From contig DATMFK010000053.1 of assembly GCA_035556195.1 (NCBI GenBank), forward strand, positions 1 to 64,000: DNA of 64,000 bases, read 5' to 3'. Below the pieces are notes generated by a model. It was not told the origin of the DNA, searched no databases, and worked only from the letters and a program-made list of their open reading frames with translations. Shown in pieces: positions 24,990-33,989 of this stretch (positions within the stretch are counted from its first letter, which is position 1; each line of letters opens with the position of its first letter). The position numbers and the translations under genes are program-made. Source of the stretch: G016756615 sp035556195 (GTDB lineage Bacteria; Pseudomonadota; Alphaproteobacteria; Rhizobiales; Rhizobiaceae).

Positions 24990-26420
24990 CTACCCGAAGA
25001 AGATGAACCCGGCGAGCAGGAACGTCGGGATGAGCACGCCCCCCGACCACAGCATGTAGCCGAAGAAGCTCGGCATGGCGATGCCGCGTTCCCTGGCGAT
25101 CGCATAGACCATGAAGTTCGGCGCATTGCCGATATAGGTGTTGGCGCCCATGAACACCGCGCCCGTCGAGATGGCGGCGAGCGTCGTGGCCAATGTCGTC
25201 ATCAACTTTTGCGGGTCGCCGCCGGCCAACTCGAAGAAGACGAGATAGGTTGGAGCGTTGTCGAGGAAAGAGGACAAGACGCCCGTCAGCCAGAAATAGG
25301 CGAGATCGTTCGGCTCGCCCGAAGGTGTGGTGACCATAGCGACCAGCGGCGCCAGCGCGCCTTCCGGACCGGCCTGCAGGATGGCGATCACCGGCACGAT
25401 GCAGATGAAAATGCCGGCGAAGAGCTTCGCCACCTCGACGATGGGGCCCCAGGCGAAGCCGTTGGCCCGGCGGAATTCCTTGCGTGTCAACCAAAGCGAC
25501 ACGAGCGCCAGGGCGACGATGCCGACGTCCCGCAGCAGGTTTTGGAATTCCACCGATACACCCTGGACCGTAAAGGCGACGCCAGGCTTCCAGGCGGCCG
25601 ACATAAGAACCAGGACGATCACGCCTCCCAGCAGCGGCAGGTTCACCAATCCGCGGATACGCAGCTTCGAATCCGGTGTCGGATCCTTGATCTTCGGCAG
25701 GCCCTTCTCACGCCGGTGCAGGTAGGTGTCCAAAGCCAGGAAGACGGCGAGCACGATGCCACCGACCATCAGCGTTTCGGTGAGGAGATGGCTCGTCGTC
25801 CAGAAGAAATCGACACCGCGCAGGAAGCCGACGAAGAGCGGCGGATCGCCGAGCGGCGTGAGCGCCCCGCCGATATTGGAGACAAGGAAGATGAAGAACA
25901 CGATGACATGGGCGTTGAAGGGCCGGTTGTCATTGGCGCGGATGATCGGCCGGATCAGGATCATCGACGCGCCGGTCGTCCCGACGAAGGAGGCCAGGGT
26001 CGCGCCGATGACCAGGAGCCCGGCGTTCACCATTGGGGTGCCATGGATGTTGCCTGTCACCAGGATGCCGCCCGCGATGGTGAAGAGGCCGAACAGCAGG
26101 ATGATGAAGGACATGTATTCCAGGAGCAGCGCGTGGAGCACGGCGCCGGCCATGGACGACCAGCCGAAGGACAAGGCCAGCGGCACGATGACGAGAGCCG
26201 ACCACAGCGCGGTGATCTTCCCGTAATGGTGCTCCCATATGTGATGGAAAAAGAGCGGCCCAGTGGCGATCGACAGGAGCAGCCCGGCGAAGGGGAGTGC
26301 CCACAGGAGCGACATCGTCGCGCCCGGAATGCCTTCGGCGGCGGACGCGGCGGACGTGGCCGACAGCAAAAGAACCGTCGCAAGACCGGCAACGGCGCAC
26401 TTCAACGATCGCATCGGCAT
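24990..26420 (-). CDS. sodium:proton antiporter, NhaD/ArsB-citrate-transporter type
   Basis: A 476-residue inner-membrane protein with about 12-13 hydrophobic segments and a probable N-terminal signal-like segment (ATVLLLSATSAASAAEG). NhaD/IT-superfamily motifs are visible: GTTGASMILIRPI, SNIGGALTPLGDPPLFVGFLRG and, near the C-terminus, SSFLDNAPTYLVFFELAGG and GANTYIGNAPNFMVYAIA. I chose the ATG at 26420 because GGGAAGGGGG precedes it; an ATG at 26441 is less well supported. Substrate could be Na+/H+ or an organic anion. It lies beyond pncA on the same strand. Confidence 0.85.
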   Translation of the reverse strand: MPMRSLKCAVAGLATVLLLSATSAASAAEGIPGATMSLLWALPFAGLLLSIATGPLFFHHIWEHHYGKITALWSALVIVPLALSFGWSSMAGAVLHALLLEYMSFIILLFGLFTIAGGILVTGNIHGTPMVNAGLLVIGATLASFVGTTGASMILIRPIIRANDNRPFNAHVIVFFIFLVSNIGGALTPLGDPPLFVGFLRGVDFFWTTSHLLTETLMVGGIVLAVFLALDTYLHRREKGLPKIKDPTPDSKLRIRGLVNLPLLGGVIVLVLMSAAWKPGVAFTVQGVSVEFQNLLRDVGIVALALVSLWLTRKEFRRANGFAWGPIVEVAKLFAGIFICIVPVIAILQAGPEGALAPLVAMVTTPSGEPNDLAYFWLTGVLSSFLDNAPTYLVFFELAGGDPQKLMTTLATTLAAISTGAVFMGANTYIGNAPNFMVYAIARERGIAMPSFFGYMLWSGGVLIPTFLLAGFIFFG

Positions 26421-26490
26421 TACCCCCTTCCCTAAATGCATGCCACGGGGCTTAGCCGATGCGATGGGGCAGGTCTAGCGAAACCGGCCC

Positions 26491-27090
26491 TCAGGCGAGC
26501 GTGACGCCGGCGCGTTTCATCAGGCCTAGCATCGCGTCGAGCGAGCCGGCGAGATCGATCGCCCGGCACGCGTCGAGGCGAACCGTCGTCGCGAAGCCAT
26601 GGGCGATCGCGTCGAGGGCGGAGTAAGCCACGCAATAGTCGGTGGCCAGACCGGCAAGCGTGATCTCGCCGATGCCGCGCTCGCGCAGGTAGCCGGCGAG
26701 GCCTGTCGGGGTCTCGCGGTCGTTCTCGTAAAAGGCCGAATAGCTGTCGATCGCGCGGTCATAGCCCTTGCGCAAGACGAGTTCCGCCCGGCTTCGCTCA
26801 AGCCCCGGATGGAAGTCCGCGCCGGAGGTTCCCTGGACGCAATGATCTGGCCAAAGCGTCTGCCTGCCGTAGGGCATATCGATGCTCTCGAAGGGCTGCC
26901 GTCCGTAATGGCTCGACGCAAAACTCGAATGGCCGGGCGTATGCCAGTCCTGGGTGAGGATGACGTGCTCGAAGGCCGGCGAAAGGCTATTGATGATGGG
27001 AACGACCTCGTCGCCGCCGGCCACGGCCAGAGCCCCGCCCGGACAGAAATCGTTCTGAATGTCGACGATGATGAGGGCGTGCTTGGCCAT
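26491..27090 (-). CDS. pncA: nicotinamidase
   Basis: PncA deamidates nicotinamide to nicotinate plus ammonia. The 199-residue product carries the catalytic triad: Asp10 (VDIQNDF), Lys near residue 106 (LRKGYD) and Cys near 149 (LATDYCVAYSA). The metal-binding DWH (TQDWHTPGHSSFA) and the WPDHCVQGT motif are also present. The start is the ATG at 27090. It is divergent from the nicotinate-hydroxylase-like operon with a 298-base gap between starts, so it is well placed to feed that operon as well as PncB. Confidence 0.93.
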   Translation of the reverse strand: MAKHALIIVDIQNDFCPGGALAVAGGDEVVPIINSLSPAFEHVILTQDWHTPGHSSFASSHYGRQPFESIDMPYGRQTLWPDHCVQGTSGADFHPGLERSRAELVLRKGYDRAIDSYSAFYENDRETPTGLAGYLRERGIGEITLAGLATDYCVAYSALDAIAHGFATTVRLDACRAIDLAGSLDAMLGLMKRAGVTLA

Positions 27091-27323
27091 GATGTCTCCT
27101 GTCGCCTGAAGTGCCGGAACGTCAGCGGAAAAAGAGCAGGACGTCAACAGGCCGCGGTGTCGCCGGCTTGGTGAATCATTGGCACCGTCGGGCACGCGGG
27201 CCGCAACGGAACGGACGAGCACACGACGGGTGTTCGCCTGGCATTGCGGACCTCCTTGCCCAGGTCCCCACGATCCCGCTTCGCGAACGGCGCGTTTGGC
27301 CCGGCACACCGCCAAAGTCCGCT

Positions 27324-27363
27324 TTGACAAGCGCCGGGGCCTTGATATCATTTGTGTGCAAAT
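27324..27363 (+). promoter_or_regulatory. predicted sigma70 promoter with overlapping ATTTG-TGTG-CAAAT operator
   Basis: TTGACA at 27324-27329 and TATCAT at 27346-27351, 16 bases apart, make a good -35/-10 pair facing the downstream operon. A palindrome ATTTG-TGTG-CAAAT (27350-27363) begins at the last bases of the -10 box, where a bound protein would block transcription. MarR-family operators often have TTG...CAA half sites, and the operon ends with a MarR gene. The rest of the 27091-27388 gap shows nothing I can name. Confidence 0.55.
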
Positions 27364-27388
27364 AATTCTCCGGTGCCGGAGGCATTGC

Positions 27389-28246
27389 GTGATCCGTTAC
27401 GCGAAACCCAGGGCGGTCGACGAGGCGTTGCAGCTCCTCGCGGAGGATCAGTGGCAAATCCTGGCGGGCGGCACGGATTTCTACCCGGCTCTCGGCAGCC
27501 GTCCCGTCCGGCGGAACGTGCTCGATCTCAACGGGCTCGAGGCGCTGCGCGACATCACCGAAACGCCGGATCGTTTCGTCATCGGCGCCCGAACGACCTG
27601 GACCGACGTGCTGCGCCACGAGTTGCCTGCCGCCTTCGGCGCGCTGAAACAGGCGGCACGCGAGGTCGGCTCCGTCCAGATCCAGAATGTCGCGACAGTT
27701 GCGGGCAACCTTTGCAACGCCTCGCCCGCCGCCGACGGAGTGCCTGCGCTGCTGATCCTCGATGGCGAGGCGGAATTGCGATCGCTGGACGGTGTCCGTC
27801 ATCTGCCTCTTTCCGCGTTCATTCTCGGCAATCGGCGCACGGCACTGCGTCCCGATGAGCTGATGACGGCAATCCGTGTCCCGAAACGTTCCGCGGCCGG
27901 AACATCTTCTTTCGTGAAGCTCGGCGCGCGCCGGTATCTCGTCATCTCCATTGCCATGGCCGCGGCGCGCGTGGAGCTGGGTGCGGACGGCAGGCTGTCC
28001 AAGGTCGCCGTCGCCGTCGGCGCCTGCTCGGCCGCCGCGCAGCGCCTTACCCGGCTTGAACGTGCGCTGATCGGAAAATTCCCGAGTCCGTCGCTCTTCC
28101 GAGAGATCGAGCCGGACCACTTTTCAGCGCTGACGCCGATCGACGACGTCCGGGGCAGCGCGGAATACCGGCGGGCAGCCGCTCGGGAAATCGTCCTGCG
28201 GACCCTCATGGCCGCCGCGGGCGGGGAGAGGCGGGACGCAGCATGA
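27389..28246 (+). CDS. molybdenum hydroxylase FAD-binding subunit
   Basis: A 285-residue medium subunit of a xanthine-dehydrogenase-family enzyme. It passes electrons from the iron-sulfur clusters through FAD. The N-terminus (VIRYAKPRAVDEALQLL) and the FAD pyrophosphate motif ILAGGTDFYPAL (about residues 25-36), then VQIQNVATVAGNLCNASPAAD (about 98-118), are diagnostic; the C-terminal CO_deh_flav_C part follows. The start is the GTG at 27389 behind GGAGG. It is the first gene of the operon and overlaps the next by four bases (ATGA). Confidence 0.92.
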   Translation: MIRYAKPRAVDEALQLLAEDQWQILAGGTDFYPALGSRPVRRNVLDLNGLEALRDITETPDRFVIGARTTWTDVLRHELPAAFGALKQAAREVGSVQIQNVATVAGNLCNASPAADGVPALLILDGEAELRSLDGVRHLPLSAFILGNRRTALRPDELMTAIRVPKRSAAGTSSFVKLGARRYLVISIAMAAARVELGADGRLSKVAVAVGACSAAAQRLTRLERALIGKFPSPSLFREIEPDHFSALTPIDDVRGSAEYRRAAAREIVLRTLMAAAGGERRDAA

Positions 28247-30990
28247 CGCTCGAGGCGCAGCCGATCGAATTCGAGGTCAACGGATCCGCTGTCAGCCTCA
28301 CCGTCTCTCCGGTCCTGCGTCTCTCTACCCTGCTGCGAGACGAGCTTCGGCTGACCGGCACCAAGATCGGCTGCGACGCAGGCGATTGCGGAGCCTGCAC
28401 GGTGATGGTCGACGGGGAACCCGCCTGCGCCTGCCTGATGCCGGCGGCTTCCGTTGCGGGAAAGAAGATAAGGACGGTCGAAGGACTGGCTAACGGGAGC
28501 CTGTCGGCGCTCCAGGCCTCCTTCCTCGAACACGGCGCCGCGCAATGCGGCATCTGCACGCCGGGCCTGCTCGTCACCGCGACGGCCCTGCTGGAGCGCA
28601 CGCCGCGTCCGACGGAAACCGAAGTGCAGGACGCCCTTGGCGGTGTCCTTTGCCGCTGCACCGGCTACCGCAAGATCGTCCGTGCGGTTATGGACGCCTC
28701 GTCCCGGACGCGCGAGTTGGACCTTCGGTTGCCCGAGCCCACCAAGGCAGTCGGCGCTTCGCCGGTGCGTCTCGACGGCATCGCCAAGGTCACCGGCACC
28801 GACACATTCGGTGCCGACGGCTTTCCCTCCGATGCGCTCGCCGTGCTCGTCATCCGCTCGCCCCATTGGCACGCGCGTTTCACCTTCGGCGATCTCGACT
28901 CGTTCGTGAAGTCACGGCCGGGGCTCGTCGGCGCCTATACGGCCGCGGACGTCACCGGCAGCAACGCTTTCGGCGTCCTCCCTCCCTTCGCCGACCAACC
29001 GGCGCTCGCCGAACGGAAGGTCCGGTTCCGGGGCGAGGCCGTCGCCCTGGTTGCCGGCGAGCGCGACGCGATCCTGAACCTCGACCCCTCGGAATTCCCG
29101 ATCACCTGGTCCGAGCTTCCCGCCGTGACGGAAACCGGCAAGGCCATGGAAGCCGAATCTCTCCATGAGAGCCGGCCGGACAATGTCTTGGTCCGCGGCT
29201 TCGTCGAACGCGGCGACCCGGAGGCCGCGCTTGCCGGTGCGGACGTGGTCGTCTCCGGCAGCATCGAGACGTCTTTCGTGGAGCATGCCTACATCGAACC
29301 TGAGGCCGGCTGGGCGGAAATGGATGGCGACACGCTGGTCATCCGAGCCTGCACGCAGGCCCCTTACATGGACCGGGACGAAACGGCCAAGGTGCTCGGG
29401 CTCGATCCGTCGAGAGTGCGCATCGTCCCGACAGCGACAGGCGGCGGGTTCGGCTCAAAGCTCGATCTTTCGGTGCAGCCCTATATCGGCCTCGTCGCAC
29501 TGAAAACGGGGCGTCCCGCCGTGCTTGCCTATTCCAGGCAGGAATCGATGATGTCGACGACCAAGCGGCATCCGGCCGCCATGACGGCCACGATCGGCGC
29601 GGACCGGGAAGGCCGGGTGGTCGCCATGACCTTTGAAGGCGACTTCAATACCGGCGCCTATGCGAGTTGGGGGCCGACCGTGGCCAATCGCGTGCCGGTC
29701 CATGCCTCGGGCCCCTACCTGACGCCGAACTACCGCGCCCGCGCGAGAGCGATCCACACCCATGGACCGATTTCCGGCGCTTTCCGCGGCTTCGGCGTGC
29801 CGCAGGCGACCATCATGCAGGAAATGCTTTACGACATGCTGGCCATCCGCCTGGGCATCGACCGGCTGGCCTTCCGCTTGCGCAACGCACTTCGAAACGG
29901 GTGCGAAACGGTAACCGGACAGCGTCTCCACAGCGGCGTCGGCATCTCCAGATGCCTTGAAACACTGGAGCCGCATTGGCGCCGTGCCATGGAGGAGGCA
30001 GACACCTTCAACGCAAGAAGCACCCTGACTAGGCGAGGGGTCGGCATCGCCTCCTGCTGGTACGGTTGCGGCAACACGGCCCTGCCGAACCCCTCCACGA
30101 TCAAGATCGGCATTGTCCCTGATGGAGCAGTGGTGCTCCACCAAGGTGCCGTCGACATCGGCCAGGGCTCCAACACCGTGATCACGCAGATCGCCGCTGA
30201 TGCGCTTGGTCTGCCAATCACGGCTTTCCGCCTCGAAGGCGCCGACACGGCCATCACGCCGGACGCGGGGAAGACTTCGGCCTCGCGCCAGACCTTCGTG
30301 ACCGGAAAGGCGGCCGAAATTGCCGCGACAGCCTTGCGCGAGGAGATCCTCCGCTTCGCCAACGTCTCCGGAAAGGCCATCCTTTCCCTTGACGGTGGCA
30401 CTCTCGTCATCCGGGAGGGAGAGGCCACGCGGCACATCCTCCTGTCCTCGCTGCCTGAGGACGAGGAAGGGTTCGTCTTCCGCGCCGAGGAAACCTATGA
30501 CGCGCCCACGAAGCCACTCGACGCGAAGGGGCAAGGCGAGCCCTACGCCGTCTACGGCTATGGAGCCCAGATCGCCGAGATCGAAGTCGACATGTCGCTC
30601 GGCACCGTGAAACTCATCAAGGTGACGGCCGCCCACGACGTCGGCAAGGCAATCAATCCCATACTGGCCGAGGGCCAGATCGAAGGCGGCATCGCCCAGG
30701 GCATCGGCATGGCGCTCATGGAGGAATATGTACCCGGGCGAACCGAGAACCTGCACGACTATCTGATCCCGACCATCGGCGACGTCCCGCCGATCGAAAC
30801 CATTCTCGTCGAAGTGCCGGATCCCGAGGGACCTTTCGGGGCCAAGGGCCTGGGCGAACATGTGCTGATCCCGACGGCACCGGCCATACTCAATGCGATC
30901 CGCCATGCGACGGGCGTTCTGGTGGCCAAGGTTCCGGCGACACCGAGCCGTGTGCTTGCAGCGATCCACGCGGGAAGGGCGGCGCCGTGA
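28243..30990 (+). CDS. molybdenum hydroxylase, fused 2Fe-2S and molybdopterin subunits (nicotinate-dehydrogenase-like)
   Basis: A 915-residue fusion. Residues 1-155 hold both 2Fe-2S clusters: C44, C49, C52 and C64, then C102, C105, C137 and C139. From about 170 on it is the molybdopterin subunit, with GGGFGSK, AFRGFGVPQ and the catalytic Glu872 in AKGLGE. Family members hydroxylate N-heterocycles, aldehydes or purines with water as oxygen donor. With pncA divergent and a hydroxynicotinate-reductase-like gene next, nicotinate to 6-hydroxynicotinate is the best guess; xanthine or another heterocycle cannot be excluded. It overlaps both neighbours by four bases. Confidence 0.9.
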   Translation: MTLEAQPIEFEVNGSAVSLTVSPVLRLSTLLRDELRLTGTKIGCDAGDCGACTVMVDGEPACACLMPAASVAGKKIRTVEGLANGSLSALQASFLEHGAAQCGICTPGLLVTATALLERTPRPTETEVQDALGGVLCRCTGYRKIVRAVMDASSRTRELDLRLPEPTKAVGASPVRLDGIAKVTGTDTFGADGFPSDALAVLVIRSPHWHARFTFGDLDSFVKSRPGLVGAYTAADVTGSNAFGVLPPFADQPALAERKVRFRGEAVALVAGERDAILNLDPSEFPITWSELPAVTETGKAMEAESLHESRPDNVLVRGFVERGDPEAALAGADVVVSGSIETSFVEHAYIEPEAGWAEMDGDTLVIRACTQAPYMDRDETAKVLGLDPSRVRIVPTATGGGFGSKLDLSVQPYIGLVALKTGRPAVLAYSRQESMMSTTKRHPAAMTATIGADREGRVVAMTFEGDFNTGAYASWGPTVANRVPVHASGPYLTPNYRARARAIHTHGPISGAFRGFGVPQATIMQEMLYDMLAIRLGIDRLAFRLRNALRNGCETVTGQRLHSGVGISRCLETLEPHWRRAMEEADTFNARSTLTRRGVGIASCWYGCGNTALPNPSTIKIGIVPDGAVVLHQGAVDIGQGSNTVITQIAADALGLPITAFRLEGADTAITPDAGKTSASRQTFVTGKAAEIAATALREEILRFANVSGKAILSLDGGTLVIREGEATRHILLSSLPEDEEGFVFRAEETYDAPTKPLDAKGQGEPYAVYGYGAQIAEIEVDMSLGTVKLIKVTAAHDVGKAINPILAEGQIEGGIAQGIGMALMEEYVPGRTENLHDYLIPTIGDVPPIETILVEVPDPEGPFGAKGLGEHVLIPTAPAILNAIRHATGVLVAKVPATPSRVLAAIHAGRAAP

Positions 30991-32525
30991 GCGAACTCGC
31001 GGAACGTTTCGAGATGCATGAGCCAGGCGCCAAGCAGGCCGGCGAGAAGATCCGCTGCGACGCCTGCCCCGTCATGTGCTACATCGCGGAAGGCCGCACC
31101 GGCGCTTGCGACCGCTACGGCAATGTAGACGGCAAGATCGTCCGGACCGATCCGCTCGTCATCCTGAACCACGCCGAGGAGGCCGGGGGCGCTCTCGTTC
31201 CGTTCCTCGACGACAGCGAATGGGACGGTGCGCTCCTCAACACAGGCCGCCGCTTCGTCAGCGCCATTGGCGCCGGCACCACCTATCCCGACTACAAGCC
31301 CGCGCCCTTCATCGTTTCGCAGGAGGTGGAAGGCGTCGACCTCGTCACCGTCGTGACCGAGGGCATCTTCAGCTATTGCGGCGTCAAGGTGAAGATCGAC
31401 ACGGATCGTCACATCGGACCTGAAACGGCGACCGTGCGGTCGCAAGGCGAAGCGATCGGCCATGTCACCACAGGCGAATATGGCTCGCAGATGCTGTCGC
31501 TCGGAGGCGTCAATCATCTGACTGGCGGATCGAAGTCGGAAGGCCGTATCACCTGCGATACGCTGCTCGAGCTCTGCAACCGCAAGCCGGTCGAACTGAC
31601 CATCGACGGCGGGGCCACGGTGATCGTGGAGGCCGGAAAGCCGCCGGTCATCGACGGGCGCGCCGAGCATCGCATGCGGGTCGGCTGCGGATCGGCGACG
31701 ATCGGCATGTTCGCTTCCCAATGGCGCGGCCTGGTGGACGAGGTCGTGGTGGTCGACGACCACATCACCGGCGTCGTATCCGAACATCAGGCGGGCAAGG
31801 TTCTGGGCTGGGAGGACACCGGCATCAAGATCATCGGCCGTCGCTCGACCCCTGGACGCTATTTCAAGGTCTCGGAGCCCGGCCTCGGCTGGGGCGGCAC
31901 GACGATTTCGGATCCGCTTGCCATTCTCGGCGCCTGGAATCCAGGGAAAGGCGCGAAGCCCGGACTGTCGCTGCTGATGGTCTCCACCACGGGCGAGCAA
32001 TTCGCCTATTACGAACTCGATGAGGATTTGCGGCCCGTCGAGAGGCCGTTTCCCGAACGGCTGCGCAAATCGGTCCGGCTGATCGAGGAGAATTGCGAGC
32101 CGGCCTTGTGCACGGTGCTCTTCGTCGGCGGCGCCGGCGGCTCTCTTCGCGCCGGCGTCACCGAGAACCCGGTCAACCTCACGCGCTCCGTCCAGGGTCT
32201 CAGGACCTATGTGACGGTCGGCGGCGCACCCGTCTATGTCTGGCCGGGCGGCGGCATCACGCTGATGGTCGACGTCATGCGCGTGCCGGAAAACGCGTTC
32301 GGCTATGTGCCTACGCCAGCGCTGGTCGCCCCGATCGAATTCACCATGCGCCGGGACGACTATATCCGGCTCGGCGGTTATGAATCGGAGATCCGCACGG
32401 TCGACGATATCGTGGCGCGCGGCGGCGAATACGCCAATCCCCGCCGCGGCCAGGGCGCACCGGGTGACAATCCCTGGCCACCGCTCCACCAGTTGCGACG
32501 CGATCCGGGCGCGGGCGCAAGATGA
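30987..32525 (+). CDS. 6-hydroxynicotinate reductase-like iron-sulfur flavoprotein
   Basis: A 512-residue protein I recognise as similar to 6-hydroxynicotinate reductase of Eubacterium barkeri, which reduces 6-hydroxynicotinate to 1,4,5,6-tetrahydro-6-oxonicotinate. That enzyme was reported to carry a covalent flavin and several Fe-S clusters. Here C24, C27, C31 and C41 form an N-terminal cluster motif, with more Cys at 131, 190, 197, 234, 370 and 375. Two Thr contexts, DGGAT (T211) and CGSAT (T238), resemble ApbE flavinylation sites. The GTG start overlaps the previous stop as GTGA. The substrate is inferred. Confidence 0.75.
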   Translation: MSELAERFEMHEPGAKQAGEKIRCDACPVMCYIAEGRTGACDRYGNVDGKIVRTDPLVILNHAEEAGGALVPFLDDSEWDGALLNTGRRFVSAIGAGTTYPDYKPAPFIVSQEVEGVDLVTVVTEGIFSYCGVKVKIDTDRHIGPETATVRSQGEAIGHVTTGEYGSQMLSLGGVNHLTGGSKSEGRITCDTLLELCNRKPVELTIDGGATVIVEAGKPPVIDGRAEHRMRVGCGSATIGMFASQWRGLVDEVVVVDDHITGVVSEHQAGKVLGWEDTGIKIIGRRSTPGRYFKVSEPGLGWGGTTISDPLAILGAWNPGKGAKPGLSLLMVSTTGEQFAYYELDEDLRPVERPFPERLRKSVRLIEENCEPALCTVLFVGGAGGSLRAGVTENPVNLTRSVQGLRTYVTVGGAPVYVWPGGGITLMVDVMRVPENAFGYVPTPALVAPIEFTMRRDDYIRLGGYESEIRTVDDIVARGGEYANPRRGQGAPGDNPWPPLHQLRRDPGAGAR

Positions 32526-33412
32526 TAGGACCCCAGACCGGAATGCTGCCGGACGGCCGCCGGCTGCATCTCAACCATGGCCCGATAGACCTGATCGTCG
32601 AGGCGTTCGGCTCCGAAACCGAGCGAGGCGCTGCCTATGCCCAGGCGATCGAACGTTTCCGGACACTCCTCGATGAACTGGTCGCCGAACTCCCGGAACT
32701 GCGACGACCCTCGACCGTTTCGCCACGACTTTTCGCCGGTCCGACCGCCGCAAGGATGGAGGCGGCGGTCTCACCCTTGGCCCGCGTATTCATTACACCC
32801 ATGGCCGCCGTGGCCGGGGCAGTGGCCGACGAGATGATGGCCGCGCTGATGGAAGGGCGACGGCTCGACAAGGCCTATGTCAACAATGGCGGTGACACCG
32901 CGCTCTACCTGTCGAAGGGCCGGGAGATCCGTGTTGCCATAGCCGGTACGGGCCACGGTCTGCACGATCGCATCGCGATCCGCGCTGCCGACCCGGTACG
33001 CGGGCTCGCCACCAGCGGCTGGCGCGGGCGCAGCTTTTCGCTGGGCATCGCGGACGCCGTCACGGTCCTGGCGCGCAATGCGGCAGAAGCCGATGCCGCC
33101 GCGACGATCGTCGCCAATGCGGTCGACCTGCCCAATCATCGTGCTGTCCAGCGCGCGCCCGCCGGCAGCCTCGCACCGGACAATGACCTCGGCGACAGGC
33201 TCGTGACCATCGGTGTCGGCAAACTCCTGGCGCGGGAGATCGCACAGGCCCTCGACAATGGCCTAGCAATGGCGGAAGAACTGCGAGCCAGAAATCTTAT
33301 CGCCGCGGCCGCACTTTTCCTGTGTGGAGAGAGCCGCATCTGCGGGCCTCTGGCCACAGCCCGCATGACCGGCGACAACGCGCTTTTTTCGGAGGAATTG
33401 ATCCATGGCTGA
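32522..33412 (+). CDS. UPF0280 family protein, ApbE-like; candidate FMN transferase
   Basis: A 296-residue protein of the UPF0280 family, distantly related to the ApbE flavin transferases. ApbE-like motifs are visible: AYVNNGGDTALYL (about residues 118-130), LATSGWRGRSFSLG (about 162-175) and DAAATIVANAV (about 191-201). In ApbE the equivalent parts bind FAD and Mg and move FMN to a Thr or Ser of the target. It overlaps the reductase gene by four bases (ATGA), so that protein is the natural target. There is no lipoprotein signal, so it would act in the cytoplasm. Transferase activity is inferred. Confidence 0.7.
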   Translation: MIGPQTGMLPDGRRLHLNHGPIDLIVEAFGSETERGAAYAQAIERFRTLLDELVAELPELRRPSTVSPRLFAGPTAARMEAAVSPLARVFITPMAAVAGAVADEMMAALMEGRRLDKAYVNNGGDTALYLSKGREIRVAIAGTGHGLHDRIAIRAADPVRGLATSGWRGRSFSLGIADAVTVLARNAAEADAAATIVANAVDLPNHRAVQRAPAGSLAPDNDLGDRLVTIGVGKLLAREIAQALDNGLAMAEELRARNLIAAAALFLCGESRICGPLATARMTGDNALFSEELIHG

Positions 33413-33989
33413 GTTTCCGATCCGCAAGGTCGCGGTGCTGACGGAGGAAATTCTTCACGAAGGCGGGCCGGTGGCACAGCAGCCGCGCCGGCGCGCGGCG
33501 GCCATGGCGCTGGTCGGCAACCCCTTCGCCGGTCGCTACGTCGAAGAGTTGCAAGCGGCGATGGACGATCTGAAGCCGCTCGGCCTGATGCTGACGGACC
33601 GGTTGATCGACGCCCTTGGCGGTGACGTCAGCGCAATCGACAGCTACGGCAAGGGGGCCATCGTCGGCACGGCCGGTGAGCTGGAACACGGCGCGCTCTG
33701 GCACGTGCCCGGTGGTTACGCCATGCGCGAGCGCCTCGGCGAAGCGAAAGCAATCGTGCCCTCGGCCAAGAAAGTCGGCGCTTTCGGATCGCGCATAGAC
33801 GTGCCGCTCGGCCACATCAACGCGGCCTATGTGCGCAGCCATTTCGACGCCATGGAAGTTGGCCTGAGCGACGGTCCCCGCCCGGATGAAATCCTCTTTG
33901 TCCTGGCCATGGCCTGCGGACCGCGGGTGCACAACCGCATGGGCGGGTTGGACGCCAAGGACATAAAAGCTTGGGACGGCCTGCGGTGA
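33405..33989 (+). CDS. PF06684 'amino acid synthesis' family protein, function unknown
   Basis: A 194-residue protein of the AA_synth (PF06684) family, whose biochemical role is not established. Visible features are the N-terminal IRKVAVLTEEILHEGG, the segment DSYGKGAIVGTAGELEHGALWH (about residues 79-100) with Glu and His that could be catalytic, FGSRIDVPLGHINAAYVRSHFDA and MACGPRVHNRMGG. It overlaps the UPF0280 gene by 8 bases and sits inside the putative nicotinate operon, so an enzymatic step after the reductase, such as lactam opening, is possible (inference). Confidence 0.75.
   Translation: MAEFPIRKVAVLTEEILHEGGPVAQQPRRRAAAMALVGNPFAGRYVEELQAAMDDLKPLGLMLTDRLIDALGGDVSAIDSYGKGAIVGTAGELEHGALWHVPGGYAMRERLGEAKAIVPSAKKVGAFGSRIDVPLGHINAAYVRSHFDAMEVGLSDGPRPDEILFVLAMACGPRVHNRMGGLDAKDIKAWDGLR

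Noticed and set aside
29455..32489. Minus-strand frames of 504 and 576 codons opposite the Mo hydroxylase and reductase genes
   Set aside because: Both are shadows of well-supported genes and lack recognisable motifs.
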